A DNA stretch of 5,035 nucleotides, from assembly GCA_937896705.1 (NCBI GenBank), contig CALBOC010000285.1, forward strand, positions 1 to 5,035, written 5' to 3'. The notes under the pieces are model-generated. The model had not been told where the DNA came from. It was given only the letters and a program-made list of their open reading frames with translations, and did not search any database. The DNA comes from an uncultured Micrococcaceae bacterium (GTDB taxonomy: Bacteria > Actinomycetota > Actinomycetes > Actinomycetales > Micrococcaceae). Every line of letters starts with the position of its first letter. Positions within the stretch are counted from its first letter, which is position 1. A program made the translations under genes and the position numbers. Below, in pieces: positions 1-5,035 of the stretch.

Positions 1-2
1 TC

Positions 3-674
3 CCAGTCACCGGGGTCCGCAAGGCCACGGCCAAAGCGGTCACCGAGTCGTACACAACCGCTCCGCATATCACCGCCTACCGGCAGGTGGATGCCACCCG
101 CACGATGGAATACGTCCAGCGGCTCAAACAGCATCCGCGCTTTGCTGAGGTAAAAATCTCGCCGCTGTTGGTTGTTGCCATGGCCGTCACCCAAGCGGCG
201 TTGAACACCCCGGAAGCCAACGCCAGTTGGCACGGTGAGAGCTACACACTGCATCACCACGTGAACCTCGGCATCGCGGCGGCGACCCCGCGCGGATTGC
301 TGGTGCCCAACATCAAAGATGCCCACAAACTCAACCAGTTGGAAATGGCCCAGGCGATCCAGGAGCTGACCCAGCGCGCTCGGGACGGCAAGACCCAACC
401 CGCAGAGCTGGCGGACGGCACCATCACCATTACCAGCGTGGGCCCGTTGGGTATTGATACGGCCGCGCCGATCATCAACCCTGGTCAATCCGGGATCCTG
501 GCCTTCGGCACGATTCGGCAGCAGCCGTGGGTCGTGGATGGCAAGGTCGAACCCCGCTGGGTGACCACCCTGGGTGGTGCCTTTGATCACCGAATTGTTG
601 ACGGGGCCGAGGCGGGTGCCTTTTTAGCCGATGTGGCAGCTATCCTGGAGGAACCAGCCCTATTGATCAGCTAG
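3..674 (+). CDS. Dihydrolipoyllysine-residue acyltransferase (E2) of a 2-oxoacid dehydrogenase complex, 3' part
   Basis: This is the C-terminal 223 residues of an E2 subunit; the reading frame is open to the left edge, so the lipoyl and E1/E3-binding domains lie outside the window. E2 moves the acyl group from lipoyl-lysine to CoA in the cytoplasmic pyruvate, 2-oxoglutarate or branched-chain 2-oxoacid dehydrogenase complexes. The visible part is nearly the whole catalytic domain. It begins with a GVRKATAKAV-like first helix, then TAPHIT (visible residues 19-24), NLGIAAATPRGLLVPNIKDAH (about 88-108), the TSVG oxyanion segment (144-147), NPGQSGILAFG, and the active-site DHRIVDG (195-201) with catalytic His196 and Asp200. 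Everything expected for activity is present. A GTG at 87 could open a shorter ORF, but the homology runs upstream of it, so it is not the start. The hydrolase gene follows after 17 bases, probably in the same transcript. The substrate cannot be told from this part; branched-chain or pyruvate type is most likely. Confidence 0.93.
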   Translation, partial: PVTGVRKATAKAVTESYTTAPHITAYRQVDATRTMEYVQRLKQHPRFAEVKISPLLVVAMAVTQAALNTPEANASWHGESYTLHHHVNLGIAAATPRGLLVPNIKDAHKLNQLEMAQAIQELTQRARDGKTQPAELADGTITITSVGPLGIDTAAPIINPGQSGILAFGTIRQQPWVVDGKVEPRWVTTLGGAFDHRIVDGAEAGAFLADVAAILEEPALLIS

Positions 675-691
675 ACCTGGAGAGTGAATCC

Positions 692-1492
692 GTGGCCAGC
701 CCCAATATCGCCGCAGTCCGTCTGACCGAATCCGGTTCCTTCGACCCCGAAGGACGCGACACCCTGATTGTGGGGCCCGGCATGGGCACCGCGGTCCGCG
801 CACTGTATGCCGACATGGCACGACATTTGACCCATCGGTTCCAAATCATCGGCATTGACCTGCCCGGACACGGCGAATCACCGGCACACCAGGACGCGAT
901 TACCATCGAGGAATTAGCCGATGCGGTGGCCGAATTGGTCGTCAACCTGCGGACCACCGGCACGATCAAAGAAGAATCGAAAGTATATTTCGCAGGCCTG
1001 TCGATCTCAGGTCTCATTGCTCTGCAACTGGCCCTGGAGCACGCCGAATTATTCGATGGCATCGCGGTGATGGCGTCCTCAGCGGTCATTGGCACCCCCG
1101 AGGACTGGGCAGCGCGTGCCGAAGCCGCGGAAGTCTCCGGCACCGAATCGATGGTCGAATCCTCGGCCAGTCTCTGGGTGGCGCACACCTTCACCGACGA
1201 CACCAAACTTGAAGTCCAAAAACGCGCACTGGCAGCCGCCGATGATCAAACCTATGCTGCCCTGTGTCGAGCGCTGGGAGCCTACGACGCCACGTCCCGG
1301 TTGGGCGAGATTAGCCTGCCAATCTTCACCGTGGCCGGCGACCATGATCAAATGTGCACCATAGCCGAGGCTGATCAGATCGCAACGACTGTGCAACACG
1401 GCAGCACCGCGGTGGTTGAAGACGCAGCGCACCTGTTGCCGCTAGAGCATCCGGAACGACTCGCTGAGCTGCTCGATAACAACCTCGTGTGA
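692..1492 (+). CDS. Alpha/beta hydrolase-fold protein
   Basis: This is a 266-residue cytoplasmic protein without a signal peptide, of normal length for a single-domain alpha/beta hydrolase. Fold landmarks appear in order: LIVGPGMG (25-32) at the oxyanion loop, where many relatives have HG; DLPGHGES (56-63) after strand 4; the nucleophile elbow AGLSISG (101-107) with Ser104; a cap region at about 135-200; IFTVAGDHD (211-219) with the likely acid Asp219; and DAAHLLPLEHPERLAELL (244-261) with catalytic His247. The triad is therefore complete. The elbow has Ser rather than Gly two positions after the nucleophile (GxSxS). The overall pattern recalls 3-oxoadipate enol-lactonase-like (PcaD-like) enzymes, but the substrate is not readable from sequence. 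The GTG start is supported by GGAGAG at 679-684, 7 bases upstream. It lies 17 bases after the E2 stop and is probably co-transcribed; a thioesterase or acyl-CoA-related role would fit but is only inference. Confidence 0.88.
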   Translation: MASPNIAAVRLTESGSFDPEGRDTLIVGPGMGTAVRALYADMARHLTHRFQIIGIDLPGHGESPAHQDAITIEELADAVAELVVNLRTTGTIKEESKVYFAGLSISGLIALQLALEHAELFDGIAVMASSAVIGTPEDWAARAEAAEVSGTESMVESSASLWVAHTFTDDTKLEVQKRALAAADDQTYAALCRALGAYDATSRLGEISLPIFTVAGDHDQMCTIAEADQIATTVQHGSTAVVEDAAHLLPLEHPERLAELLDNNLV

Positions 1493-1515
1493 TCGCTCCG
1501 GTCTACGAGCCCGAG

Positions 1516-2439
1516 TTAGGCATCGCCGAGGTCGGTTGACATCTGCTCGACGACATCCGGGTTGTCTTCGGCCCAGGCTTGCACAGCGGCTTGGTCGTCG
1601 TCATCGCCAAACTCATTGACCATGGTGTCTTGCAGATCGGTAACCTGCTGGGTGGTCAGCGAGAAGTTTTCGATCATGGCAGCGATCTGAGGATGATCGT
1701 TAGCAAAGCCGGTGCGACCTAGGGTGTGCACGTCTTCGGGTTCCCCGAAGATCGTGTCGGGGTCTTCCAGCGCTCGCACATCGTACTGCTCGGTCGCCCA
1801 ATACGGGGTCCACAGCGTCACGACGATTTCCGCGTTATTTTCAATCGCCTCTTCAAGCTGGCTGACCATGCCACTGGCCGAGGACAGCTGCAGCTCAAAG
1901 TCGTCCTCCAGTCCGTAGTGCGGCATGACTTCTTCTTCGGTCAGCACACTCAGGCCCGCCCCAGACTCGATACCGGTAATCTGACCGTTGAGCTCCTCGG
2001 CGTACTCGGGCAGATCCTCAATGGAGGTGATCTCTGAATACTCCGGCACCCCGAGGAACAGCTGCGCGTCCTCATAGATCATGCCGAGATCTTCCAGATT
2101 GTCCTGGTGTTCAGCAAAATAGACCTGTTGAGCCACCTCGGGCCAGGCTGCCGCATACAGGTCAAGTTCACCTTCCGCCAGAGCCTCATAGGCCGGTGCG
2201 ACATCCAAGGTGTCCTGCACTTCGACCTCGTAGCCGTTTTCCTCCAAGACGTACTCATACAGGTGTGCGATCCCTGCCTGATCAGACCATCCTGAAACGC
2301 TCCCGATGCGAATGACGTCTTGCGCCTCGTCGGTAGTGTCATTCTCGGCTTCAGGTTCAGCACTAGCGCAGGCGGTCAGCATGAGCGAGCCGGCAAGCAA
2401 CATCATCGGGACACGCCACGGACGCATTGAATGACTCAT
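1516..2439 (-). CDS. Glycine betaine/choline-type ABC transporter substrate-binding lipoprotein (OpuAC/ProX-like)
   Basis: This is a 307-residue exported lipoprotein that should capture glycine betaine or a related quaternary amine outside the membrane for an ABC importer. The N-terminus has a positively charged start, a hydrophobic stretch and the lipobox LTAC with lipidated Cys24, followed by an acidic linker. The binding domain starts near residue 42 (VIRIGSVSGWSDQ). It carries the family motifs EGELDLYAAAWP (89-100), GIESGAGL (156-163), SSASGMVSQLEEAI (186-199) and IVVTLWTPYW (205-214). Trp51, Trp99, Trp210 and Trp214 are candidates for the aromatic cage that holds the trimethylammonium group. 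The protein is strikingly acidic (FGDDDD near the C-terminus), which suits a salt-exposed surface. The ATG has AGGGAG at 2444-2449 with a rather short 4-base spacer; Met5 is an alternative start. No permease or ATPase gene is next to it, so its partners must be elsewhere. It is convergent with the hydrolase (23-base gap). Confidence 0.9.
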   Translation of the reverse strand: MSHSMRPWRVPMMLLAGSLMLTACASAEPEAENDTTDEAQDVIRIGSVSGWSDQAGIAHLYEYVLEENGYEVEVQDTLDVAPAYEALAEGELDLYAAAWPEVAQQVYFAEHQDNLEDLGMIYEDAQLFLGVPEYSEITSIEDLPEYAEELNGQITGIESGAGLSVLTEEEVMPHYGLEDDFELQLSSASGMVSQLEEAIENNAEIVVTLWTPYWATEQYDVRALEDPDTIFGEPEDVHTLGRTGFANDHPQIAAMIENFSLTTQQVTDLQDTMVNEFGDDDDQAAVQAWAEDNPDVVEQMSTDLGDA

Positions 2440-2559
2440 TGATCTCCCTAGAGCTCACAAAATAGCTATCTGAATACTTCCCACACCGTCTCCGGCTAGC
2501 GGGCAGAATGATGCGGCAAAATGAACTCTATCAAGCTGAGCCAGGTGTGGATACCACGC
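2440..2559. other. Intergenic region upstream of the betaine-binding lipoprotein gene
   Basis: This stretch separates the terminator of the Cys-rich gene from the start of the betaine-binding lipoprotein gene on the minus strand, so it should hold that gene's promoter. I see an AT-rich patch around 2456-2477 with a perfect 8-base palindrome ATAGCTAT (2462-2469), which could be part of a -10 region or a small operator. No -35/-10 pair with good spacing stands out. No ORF here looks real. Confidence 0.4.
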
Positions 2560-2592
2560 AAAACGGGTGGGGCATTCCTGCCACCACCCGTT
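2560..2592 (-). terminator. Rho-independent-type terminator after the CBS/Cys-rich operon
   Basis: There is a near-perfect hairpin: AACGGGTGG (2562-2570) pairs with CCACCCGTT (2584-2592), and inside it GGCA (2571-2574) pairs with TGCC (2579-2582), leaving a TTCC loop and one bulged A at 2583. Read on the minus strand, the stem runs into four T residues (positions 2563-2560), so it points to transcripts coming from the Cys-rich gene, whose stop lies 22 bases upstream. The U-tract is short, so termination may be partial. It separates that operon from the betaine-binding gene. Confidence 0.75.
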
Positions 2593-2614
2593 GCATTATC
2601 TCGCCGAGTTGACG

Positions 2615-2854
2615 CTACGAGGACACGCGGTCTTTCACGTCCGTCTGCCCTTTCTGTCGGGCACAACTTGCGCAGCAATACAGTTGGTCGGCATCTTCGA
2701 CGCCGTGACCAATGATTTTGACACCGCAGTGTGCGCACTCGGGCGCCATCCCGGCAATCGCGCATTCGAAACTATCGAACGTTCCGGTGCGATCCTGATG
2801 TTGAATCGTAAATACTTTGTCGTACTCGTTGCCACAAACGTCACAGGTTGCCAT
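2615..2854 (-). CDS. Small Cys-rich zinc-ribbon/metallothionein-like protein
   Basis: This is a 79-residue cytoplasmic protein with eight cysteines: C4xxC7, C31, C40xHC43, and C60-C61xxC64, plus His19, His42 and His50. The paired CxxC knuckles are typical of a treble-clef or zinc-ribbon fold that binds one or two zinc ions. The conserved-looking core FDSFECAI (26-33) followed by CAHCG and IIGHG resembles a family of small actinobacterial proteins often labelled prokaryotic metallothionein; that naming is from memory, and true metal storage is unproven. I chose the ATG at 2854 because GGGAGG (2860-2865) sits 5 bases upstream. The earlier ATG at 2869 directly abuts that ribosome site and would add five residues (MREVP) unlike the family. 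It begins 28 bases after the stop of the CBS gene and is followed by a hairpin terminator, so the two form an operon. Its role could be metal handling or redox sensing alongside the CBS protein. Confidence 0.82.
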   Translation of the reverse strand: MATCDVCGNEYDKVFTIQHQDRTGTFDSFECAIAGMAPECAHCGVKIIGHGVEDADQLYCCASCARQKGQTDVKDRVSS

Positions 2855-2859
2855 CGGAA

Positions 2860-2866
2860 CCTCCCT
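2860..2866 (-). promoter_or_regulatory. Ribosome binding site deciding the Cys-rich gene start
   Basis: On the minus strand this reads AGGGAGG, ending 5 bases before the ATG at 2854. It abuts the upstream in-frame ATG at 2869-2867, which makes that ATG an unlikely start. Confidence 0.8.
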
Positions 2867-2882
2867 CATTGAGCGAATCTGG

Positions 2883-3296
2883 TTACCAGGACACCAGCTT
2901 TACAAGCTCCCCGACCTTGTCTTCGGGGATCGAGCGAGCGATATCGGCCTGAGCCACCATCCCGACCAGTTCGTGCCCATCGATCACGGGCAACCGGCGG
3001 ACCTGATGTTCTTGCATGGTCTTGATGGCCTCATCGATCGAATCGTCGGCACCAATCGTGACCGGCTTTTCTCCACCGAAGTCTCCGGCGGGCGTTTTGG
3101 CGGGGTCGCGACCGGCTGCGATACAACCGACAACGATGTCACGGTCGGTTAGCATGCCCTTCAGACGGTTATCTTCGCCACAGATCGGCATCGCACCAAC
3201 CCCGAGATCACGCAGTCTCTGCGCTGCCTCGGTTAGGCTGTCGTGTTCGCCAATACACTCTGCATTTGGTGTCATAATGTCGCGTGCTGTCAGCAT
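2883..3296 (-). CDS. Two-CBS-domain protein, Hrp1-like (hypoxic response protein 1 family)
   Basis: This is a 137-residue cytoplasmic protein made almost entirely of two CBS motifs (about residues 1-60 and 72-130), which together form a Bateman module. Such modules usually bind adenine nucleotides or similar ligands and sense energy or stress state. The start TARDIM, the segment CIGEHDSLTEAAQ, the stretch GMLTDRDIVV and the later EHQVRRLPVI match, as I remember it, Mycobacterium tuberculosis Hrp1 (Rv2626c, 143 residues, a DosR-regulon protein), without gaps through the first domain. Cys14 and Cys39 sit exactly where Hrp1 has its two cysteines. No extra catalytic domain is attached. The ATG at 3296 is chosen because AGGAGGAG lies just upstream; a longer frame reaching 3437 has no family-like sequence. 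It is the first gene of an operon with the Cys-rich protein. Function in this organism is inferred as a stress or low-oxygen protein; the biochemical role of Hrp1 itself is unsettled. Confidence 0.92.
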   Translation of the reverse strand: MLTARDIMTPNAECIGEHDSLTEAAQRLRDLGVGAMPICGEDNRLKGMLTDRDIVVGCIAAGRDPAKTPAGDFGGEKPVTIGADDSIDEAIKTMQEHQVRRLPVIDGHELVGMVAQADIARSIPEDKVGELVKLVSW

Positions 3297-3300
3297 TGTT

Positions 3301-3308
3301 CTCCTCCT
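3301..3308 (-). promoter_or_regulatory. Ribosome binding site of the CBS gene
   Basis: The minus strand reads AGGAGGAG. Its AGGAGG core (3303-3308) ends 6 bases before the ATG at 3296, a near-ideal site. It rejects the longer in-frame start at 3437 and suggests efficient translation. Confidence 0.88.
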
Positions 3309-3471
3309 AATAACGGGTGAACTCTGACATTTTCCACGCTTCCAGCCCAAGATTTCCGTGTCAAGAGACCTCAGCATATTCTCAGACTCTGGTGCCACGG
3401 TGGAGATAGAACTTAGGAACTTGTTTTTTCGTTGCACTCATTCATAAAGTCAATCACGTGACCACGATTTC
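3309..3471. promoter_or_regulatory. Divergent control region between the CBS operon and the lipoprotein-CDF operon
   Basis: Both operons must start transcription here. For the plus strand, TTGTTT (3421-3426) and CATAAA (3443-3448) are 16 bases apart and form a plausible but weak -35/-10 pair about 35 bases before the lipoprotein start. Just upstream, GAACTT occurs twice (3409-3414 and 3417-3422), overlapping the -35. On the minus strand a perfect TTGACA lies at 3364-3359, but I find no good -10 at 16-19 bases from it. No real ORF is seen in this stretch. Confidence 0.45.
3409..3422 (+). repeat. Short direct repeat GAACTT, possible operator
   Basis: Two copies of GAACTT with an AG spacer (8-base period) lie immediately upstream of and overlapping the candidate -35 of the lipoprotein-CDF operon. 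A repeat this short can arise by chance; the position is the only support for a regulatory role. Confidence 0.25.
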
Positions 3472-3476
3472 GAGGA
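3472..3476 (+). promoter_or_regulatory. Ribosome binding site deciding the short lipoprotein start
   Basis: GAGGA lies 5 bases before the ATG at 3482. This supports that start over the in-frame GTG at 3458, which has no purine-rich site in front of it and would put eight extra residues before the signal peptide. Confidence 0.75.
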
Positions 3477-3481
3477 ACGAT

Positions 3482-4018
3482 ATGCATTACACCACCACAC
3501 TGCGACGACGATTCACCCGCGGGCTGGTACTGCTCGCGGTGATGATCGGACTCGTCGGCTGCACGGGACACTACCCGGCAGACCCCGATGGCACACTCGA
3601 CCGTGTCAGCGGTGGGACGTTGCGGGTCGGGGTGTCGCATCAGCCGCCCTGGACCGATACCACCGGCGAAGGTAACTCCGAACAAGACCCGGGCGGTATC
3701 GAAGCCCGGTTGATCCAAGACTACGCGCAATCCATCAATGCGGAAATTGAGTGGCACGCCGGGGGTGAAGAACAGCTTGTGATGCTGCTGGCCGAGAGTG
3801 AACTCGACATCGTGATCGGTGGTCTAACCGACCAGTCGCCCTGGTCCTCCGATGCAGCACTGACCACGACCTATGCAGAATCCATTGGGGTCGATGGCAG
3901 CACCGCCAAGCACGTGATGGCGATGCCGATGGGGGAGAACGCCTTCATCACCAGTTTGGAAAGCTTCCTGCTCGACCAGAACATTGAGAAACAAGTGCCC
4001 AAGGAGATGCGTCCATGA
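3482..4018 (+). CDS. Short lipoprotein, single-lobe family-3 solute-binding-protein-like
   Basis: This is a 178-residue exported lipoprotein. An arginine-rich start (RRRFTR) and a hydrophobic stretch lead to the lipobox LVGC with Cys27. Residues 44-136 look like the first lobe of a type-2 periplasmic binding protein (SBP_bac_3 type): GGTLRVGVSHQPPW at the first strand, GGIEARLIQDYA in the first helix, then LLAESELDIVIGGLT and a TTTYAESIG crossover-like segment. In ordinary members about 80-90 residues of the second lobe follow here. In this protein only about ten residues come before MAMPMGENAFITSLESFL (146-163), which looks like the C-terminal helix returning to lobe 1. No leftover lobe-2 coding or frameshift is visible, so this is a compact gene rather than a fresh break. 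Its stop overlaps the CDF transporter start (ATGA), implying translational coupling and a joint role. Ligand unknown; a metal chelate or amino acid is possible. Confidence 0.8.
   Translation: MHYTTTLRRRFTRGLVLLAVMIGLVGCTGHYPADPDGTLDRVSGGTLRVGVSHQPPWTDTTGEGNSEQDPGGIEARLIQDYAQSINAEIEWHAGGEEQLVMLLAESELDIVIGGLTDQSPWSSDAALTTTYAESIGVDGSTAKHVMAMPMGENAFITSLESFLLDQNIEKQVPKEMRP
4001..4006 (+). promoter_or_regulatory. Ribosome binding site of the CDF gene inside the lipoprotein gene
   Basis: AAGGAG ends 8 bases before the ATG at 4015. It lies within the last codons of the lipoprotein gene, and the ATGA overlap (4015-4018) then allows ribosomes ending there to restart on the transporter. Confidence 0.85.
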
Positions 4019-5022
4019 CAAAGAATAAAATTCGCCAGACGACGCACTTTGGGGAACATGACCTGCCCCCAGAGCAGGGAACAGCGTTGCGCAAAGCGAT
4101 CCGTGTGGAACGGATCAACGTTGTGACCAAAGTTCTAGCGGTGCTGATCATTTATTCGGTCGCCGGCAACTCCCAGGCTATGAAGGCCGCCTGGATTGAA
4201 GATGCGCTGGCGATTCTGCCACCTGTGGCATTTCTCATTGCGCTGCGCTATATCAAACGCAAACCCACCCCGCGGCACCCGTATGGTTACCACCGCGCCA
4301 TGGGAATCGGACACATTGTGGCAGCCGTGGCACTGCTGACCTTTGGTACCTATTTGTTGGTCGATTCGGCCATGGGGCTATTCGCTGGGGAACATCCATC
4401 AATTGGTCTTGTCGAAATCTTCGGGGTGGAGATCTGGCAGGGCTGGGTGATGGTGGTTGTCTCGGTAATCGTGGTGATCCCAGCCGTCATTATCGGTCGG
4501 ATGAACGCCAAACTGGCGCCACCGCTACACAATAAGGTGCTGTTTGCCGACGCGGATATGAACAAGGCCGACTGGATGACCGGCGTTGCAACCGCAGTGG
4601 GCCTGATCGGTGTTGGCTTTGGAATATGGTGGTTCGACGCCGCCGTCGCGATCCTGATCTCGTTCGACATCATCAACGACGGTCTCAAAAACGTGCGCGG
4701 TGGGCTGGCCGGACTCATTGATGCCCGCGCCACAACGACCAATATGAAAGACCCGCACCCGCTGATTAAACAAGTCCGTGAGAAACTCATGGACCTGGAC
4801 TGGGTAGACGAAGCCGATGTCCGCATGCGCGACCAAGGCATGGTCTTCCACACCGAAGCTTTTGTGGTCCCGTATCAGGGCCAGATGCCGTCGCTGGACG
4901 AGGTTGAAAAAATCCGCAATGAGCTCAGCGAGTCGGACTGGAAGCTCAACGACCTGGTGATCATCCCGGTGGCCGAACTACCCGAAGAGTTCTTGCCGCA
5001 GATCGACCAGAAAGAGGTCTAG
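4015..5022 (+). CDS. Cation diffusion facilitator (CDF) family transporter, atypical metal site
   Basis: This is a 335-residue inner-membrane protein of the CDF family, whose members usually export divalent metals such as Zn, Fe or Mn by proton antiport. About six membrane segments can be placed at residues 35-52, 57-79, 97-120, 141-161, 188-206 and 207-223, followed by a cytoplasmic domain from about 245. The family marker HPYGYHRA (88-95) sits after the second segment and ADADMNKADW (178-187) starts the fifth. Aligning by eye to E. coli YiiP, the transport-site residues Asp45, Asp49, His153 and Asp157 become Glu62, Ala66, Met182 and Asp186, with Asp63 and Asp181 nearby. Two of the four usual ligands are therefore missing, and the substrate may not be zinc. 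The AWIEDALAILPP segment recalls a CDF subgroup simply called cation transporter. It is coupled to the upstream lipoprotein gene. Family membership is firm; metal specificity is not. Confidence 0.9.
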   Translation: MTKNKIRQTTHFGEHDLPPEQGTALRKAIRVERINVVTKVLAVLIIYSVAGNSQAMKAAWIEDALAILPPVAFLIALRYIKRKPTPRHPYGYHRAMGIGHIVAAVALLTFGTYLLVDSAMGLFAGEHPSIGLVEIFGVEIWQGWVMVVVSVIVVIPAVIIGRMNAKLAPPLHNKVLFADADMNKADWMTGVATAVGLIGVGFGIWWFDAAVAILISFDIINDGLKNVRGGLAGLIDARATTTNMKDPHPLIKQVREKLMDLDWVDEADVRMRDQGMVFHTEAFVVPYQGQMPSLDEVEKIRNELSESDWKLNDLVIIPVAELPEEFLPQIDQKEV

Positions 5023-5035
5023 TCGGTGGCTTCCG

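Noticed and set aside
667..1206. Long minus-strand ORF opposite the hydrolase (about 179 codons)
   Set aside because: It lies antisense to a gene with a full catalytic triad and has no recognisable domain; long antisense frames are common in GC-rich DNA.
1485..1509. CTCGT...ACGAG inverted repeat in the convergent gap as a terminator
   Set aside because: The stem is only five base pairs with a 15-base loop and no T-tract on either strand.
3297..3437. N-terminal extension of the CBS protein by 47 residues
   Set aside because: The extension has no CBS-family character and the strong AGGAGGAG site points to the ATG at 3296, which gives the length and start expected for an Hrp1-like protein.
3482..4018. 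Short lipoprotein as a frameshifted or deleted pseudogene
   Set aside because: The frame is intact from a good ribosome site and lipobox to a stop overlapping the next start, with a well-formed C-terminal helix and no residual lobe-2 sequence in other frames. A compact functional gene is more likely, though an old in-frame deletion cannot be excluded.
4350..4853. Long minus-strand ORF opposite the CDF gene (about 167 codons)
   Set aside because: It is low-complexity in Ser, Thr, Ile and Pro as expected from reading a membrane-protein gene backwards, and has no plausible ribosome site or family.
5014..5035. Possible start of another gene: GTG at 5026 with GAGG at 5014-5017 upstream
   Set aside because: Spacing is acceptable, but only ten bases of possible coding sequence remain before the window ends, so nothing can be confirmed.

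Overview
The window looks like chromosomal DNA from a high-GC Gram-positive bacterium (Actinobacteria). The evidence is a moderately high GC content with matching codon use, frequent GTG starts, strong AGGAGG-type ribosome sites, two lipobox lipoproteins, and a small CBS protein that closely resembles mycobacterial Hrp1. A Micrococcales-type organism is my best guess, but the sequence alone does not settle the genus. There is no sign of phage, insertion sequence, CRISPR array or RNA gene. The density is ordinary: seven protein genes, with no gene-free stretch above about 190 bases.

Layout. (1) Positions 3-1492, plus strand: the 3' part of an E2 acyltransferase gene of a 2-oxoacid dehydrogenase complex (catalytic domain only, cut by the window edge), followed 17 bases later by an alpha/beta hydrolase. 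(2) Positions 1516-2439, minus strand, convergent with the hydrolase: a lipoprotein of the glycine betaine/choline-binding (OpuAC/ProX) type, with no permease or ATPase gene beside it. (3) Positions 2615-3296, minus strand: a two-gene unit of a two-CBS-domain Hrp1-like protein followed by a small eight-cysteine protein. It is closed by a good hairpin terminator at 2560-2592. (4) Positions 3482-5022, plus strand, divergent from the CBS gene: a short lipoprotein resembling a family-3 solute-binding protein that has lost its second lobe. It overlaps by ATGA a cation diffusion facilitator (CDF) transporter with unusual metal-site residues.

How the genes fit together. The E2 gene belongs to central or branched-chain 2-oxoacid oxidation, and the hydrolase is probably co-transcribed with it. 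The betaine-binding lipoprotein points to osmoprotection. The Hrp1-like/Cys-rich pair suggests a redox, hypoxia or metal-linked stress function. The most unusual unit is the last one: a single-lobe binding lipoprotein translationally coupled to an atypical CDF transporter, which suggests that the two act together at the membrane. The 185-base divergent region at 3297-3481 must hold the control signals for both the CBS operon and the lipoprotein-CDF operon.

Three starts were placed downstream of the longest possible ORF, on the basis of well-spaced ribosome sites: Cys-rich protein at 2854, CBS protein at 3296, short lipoprotein at 3482.
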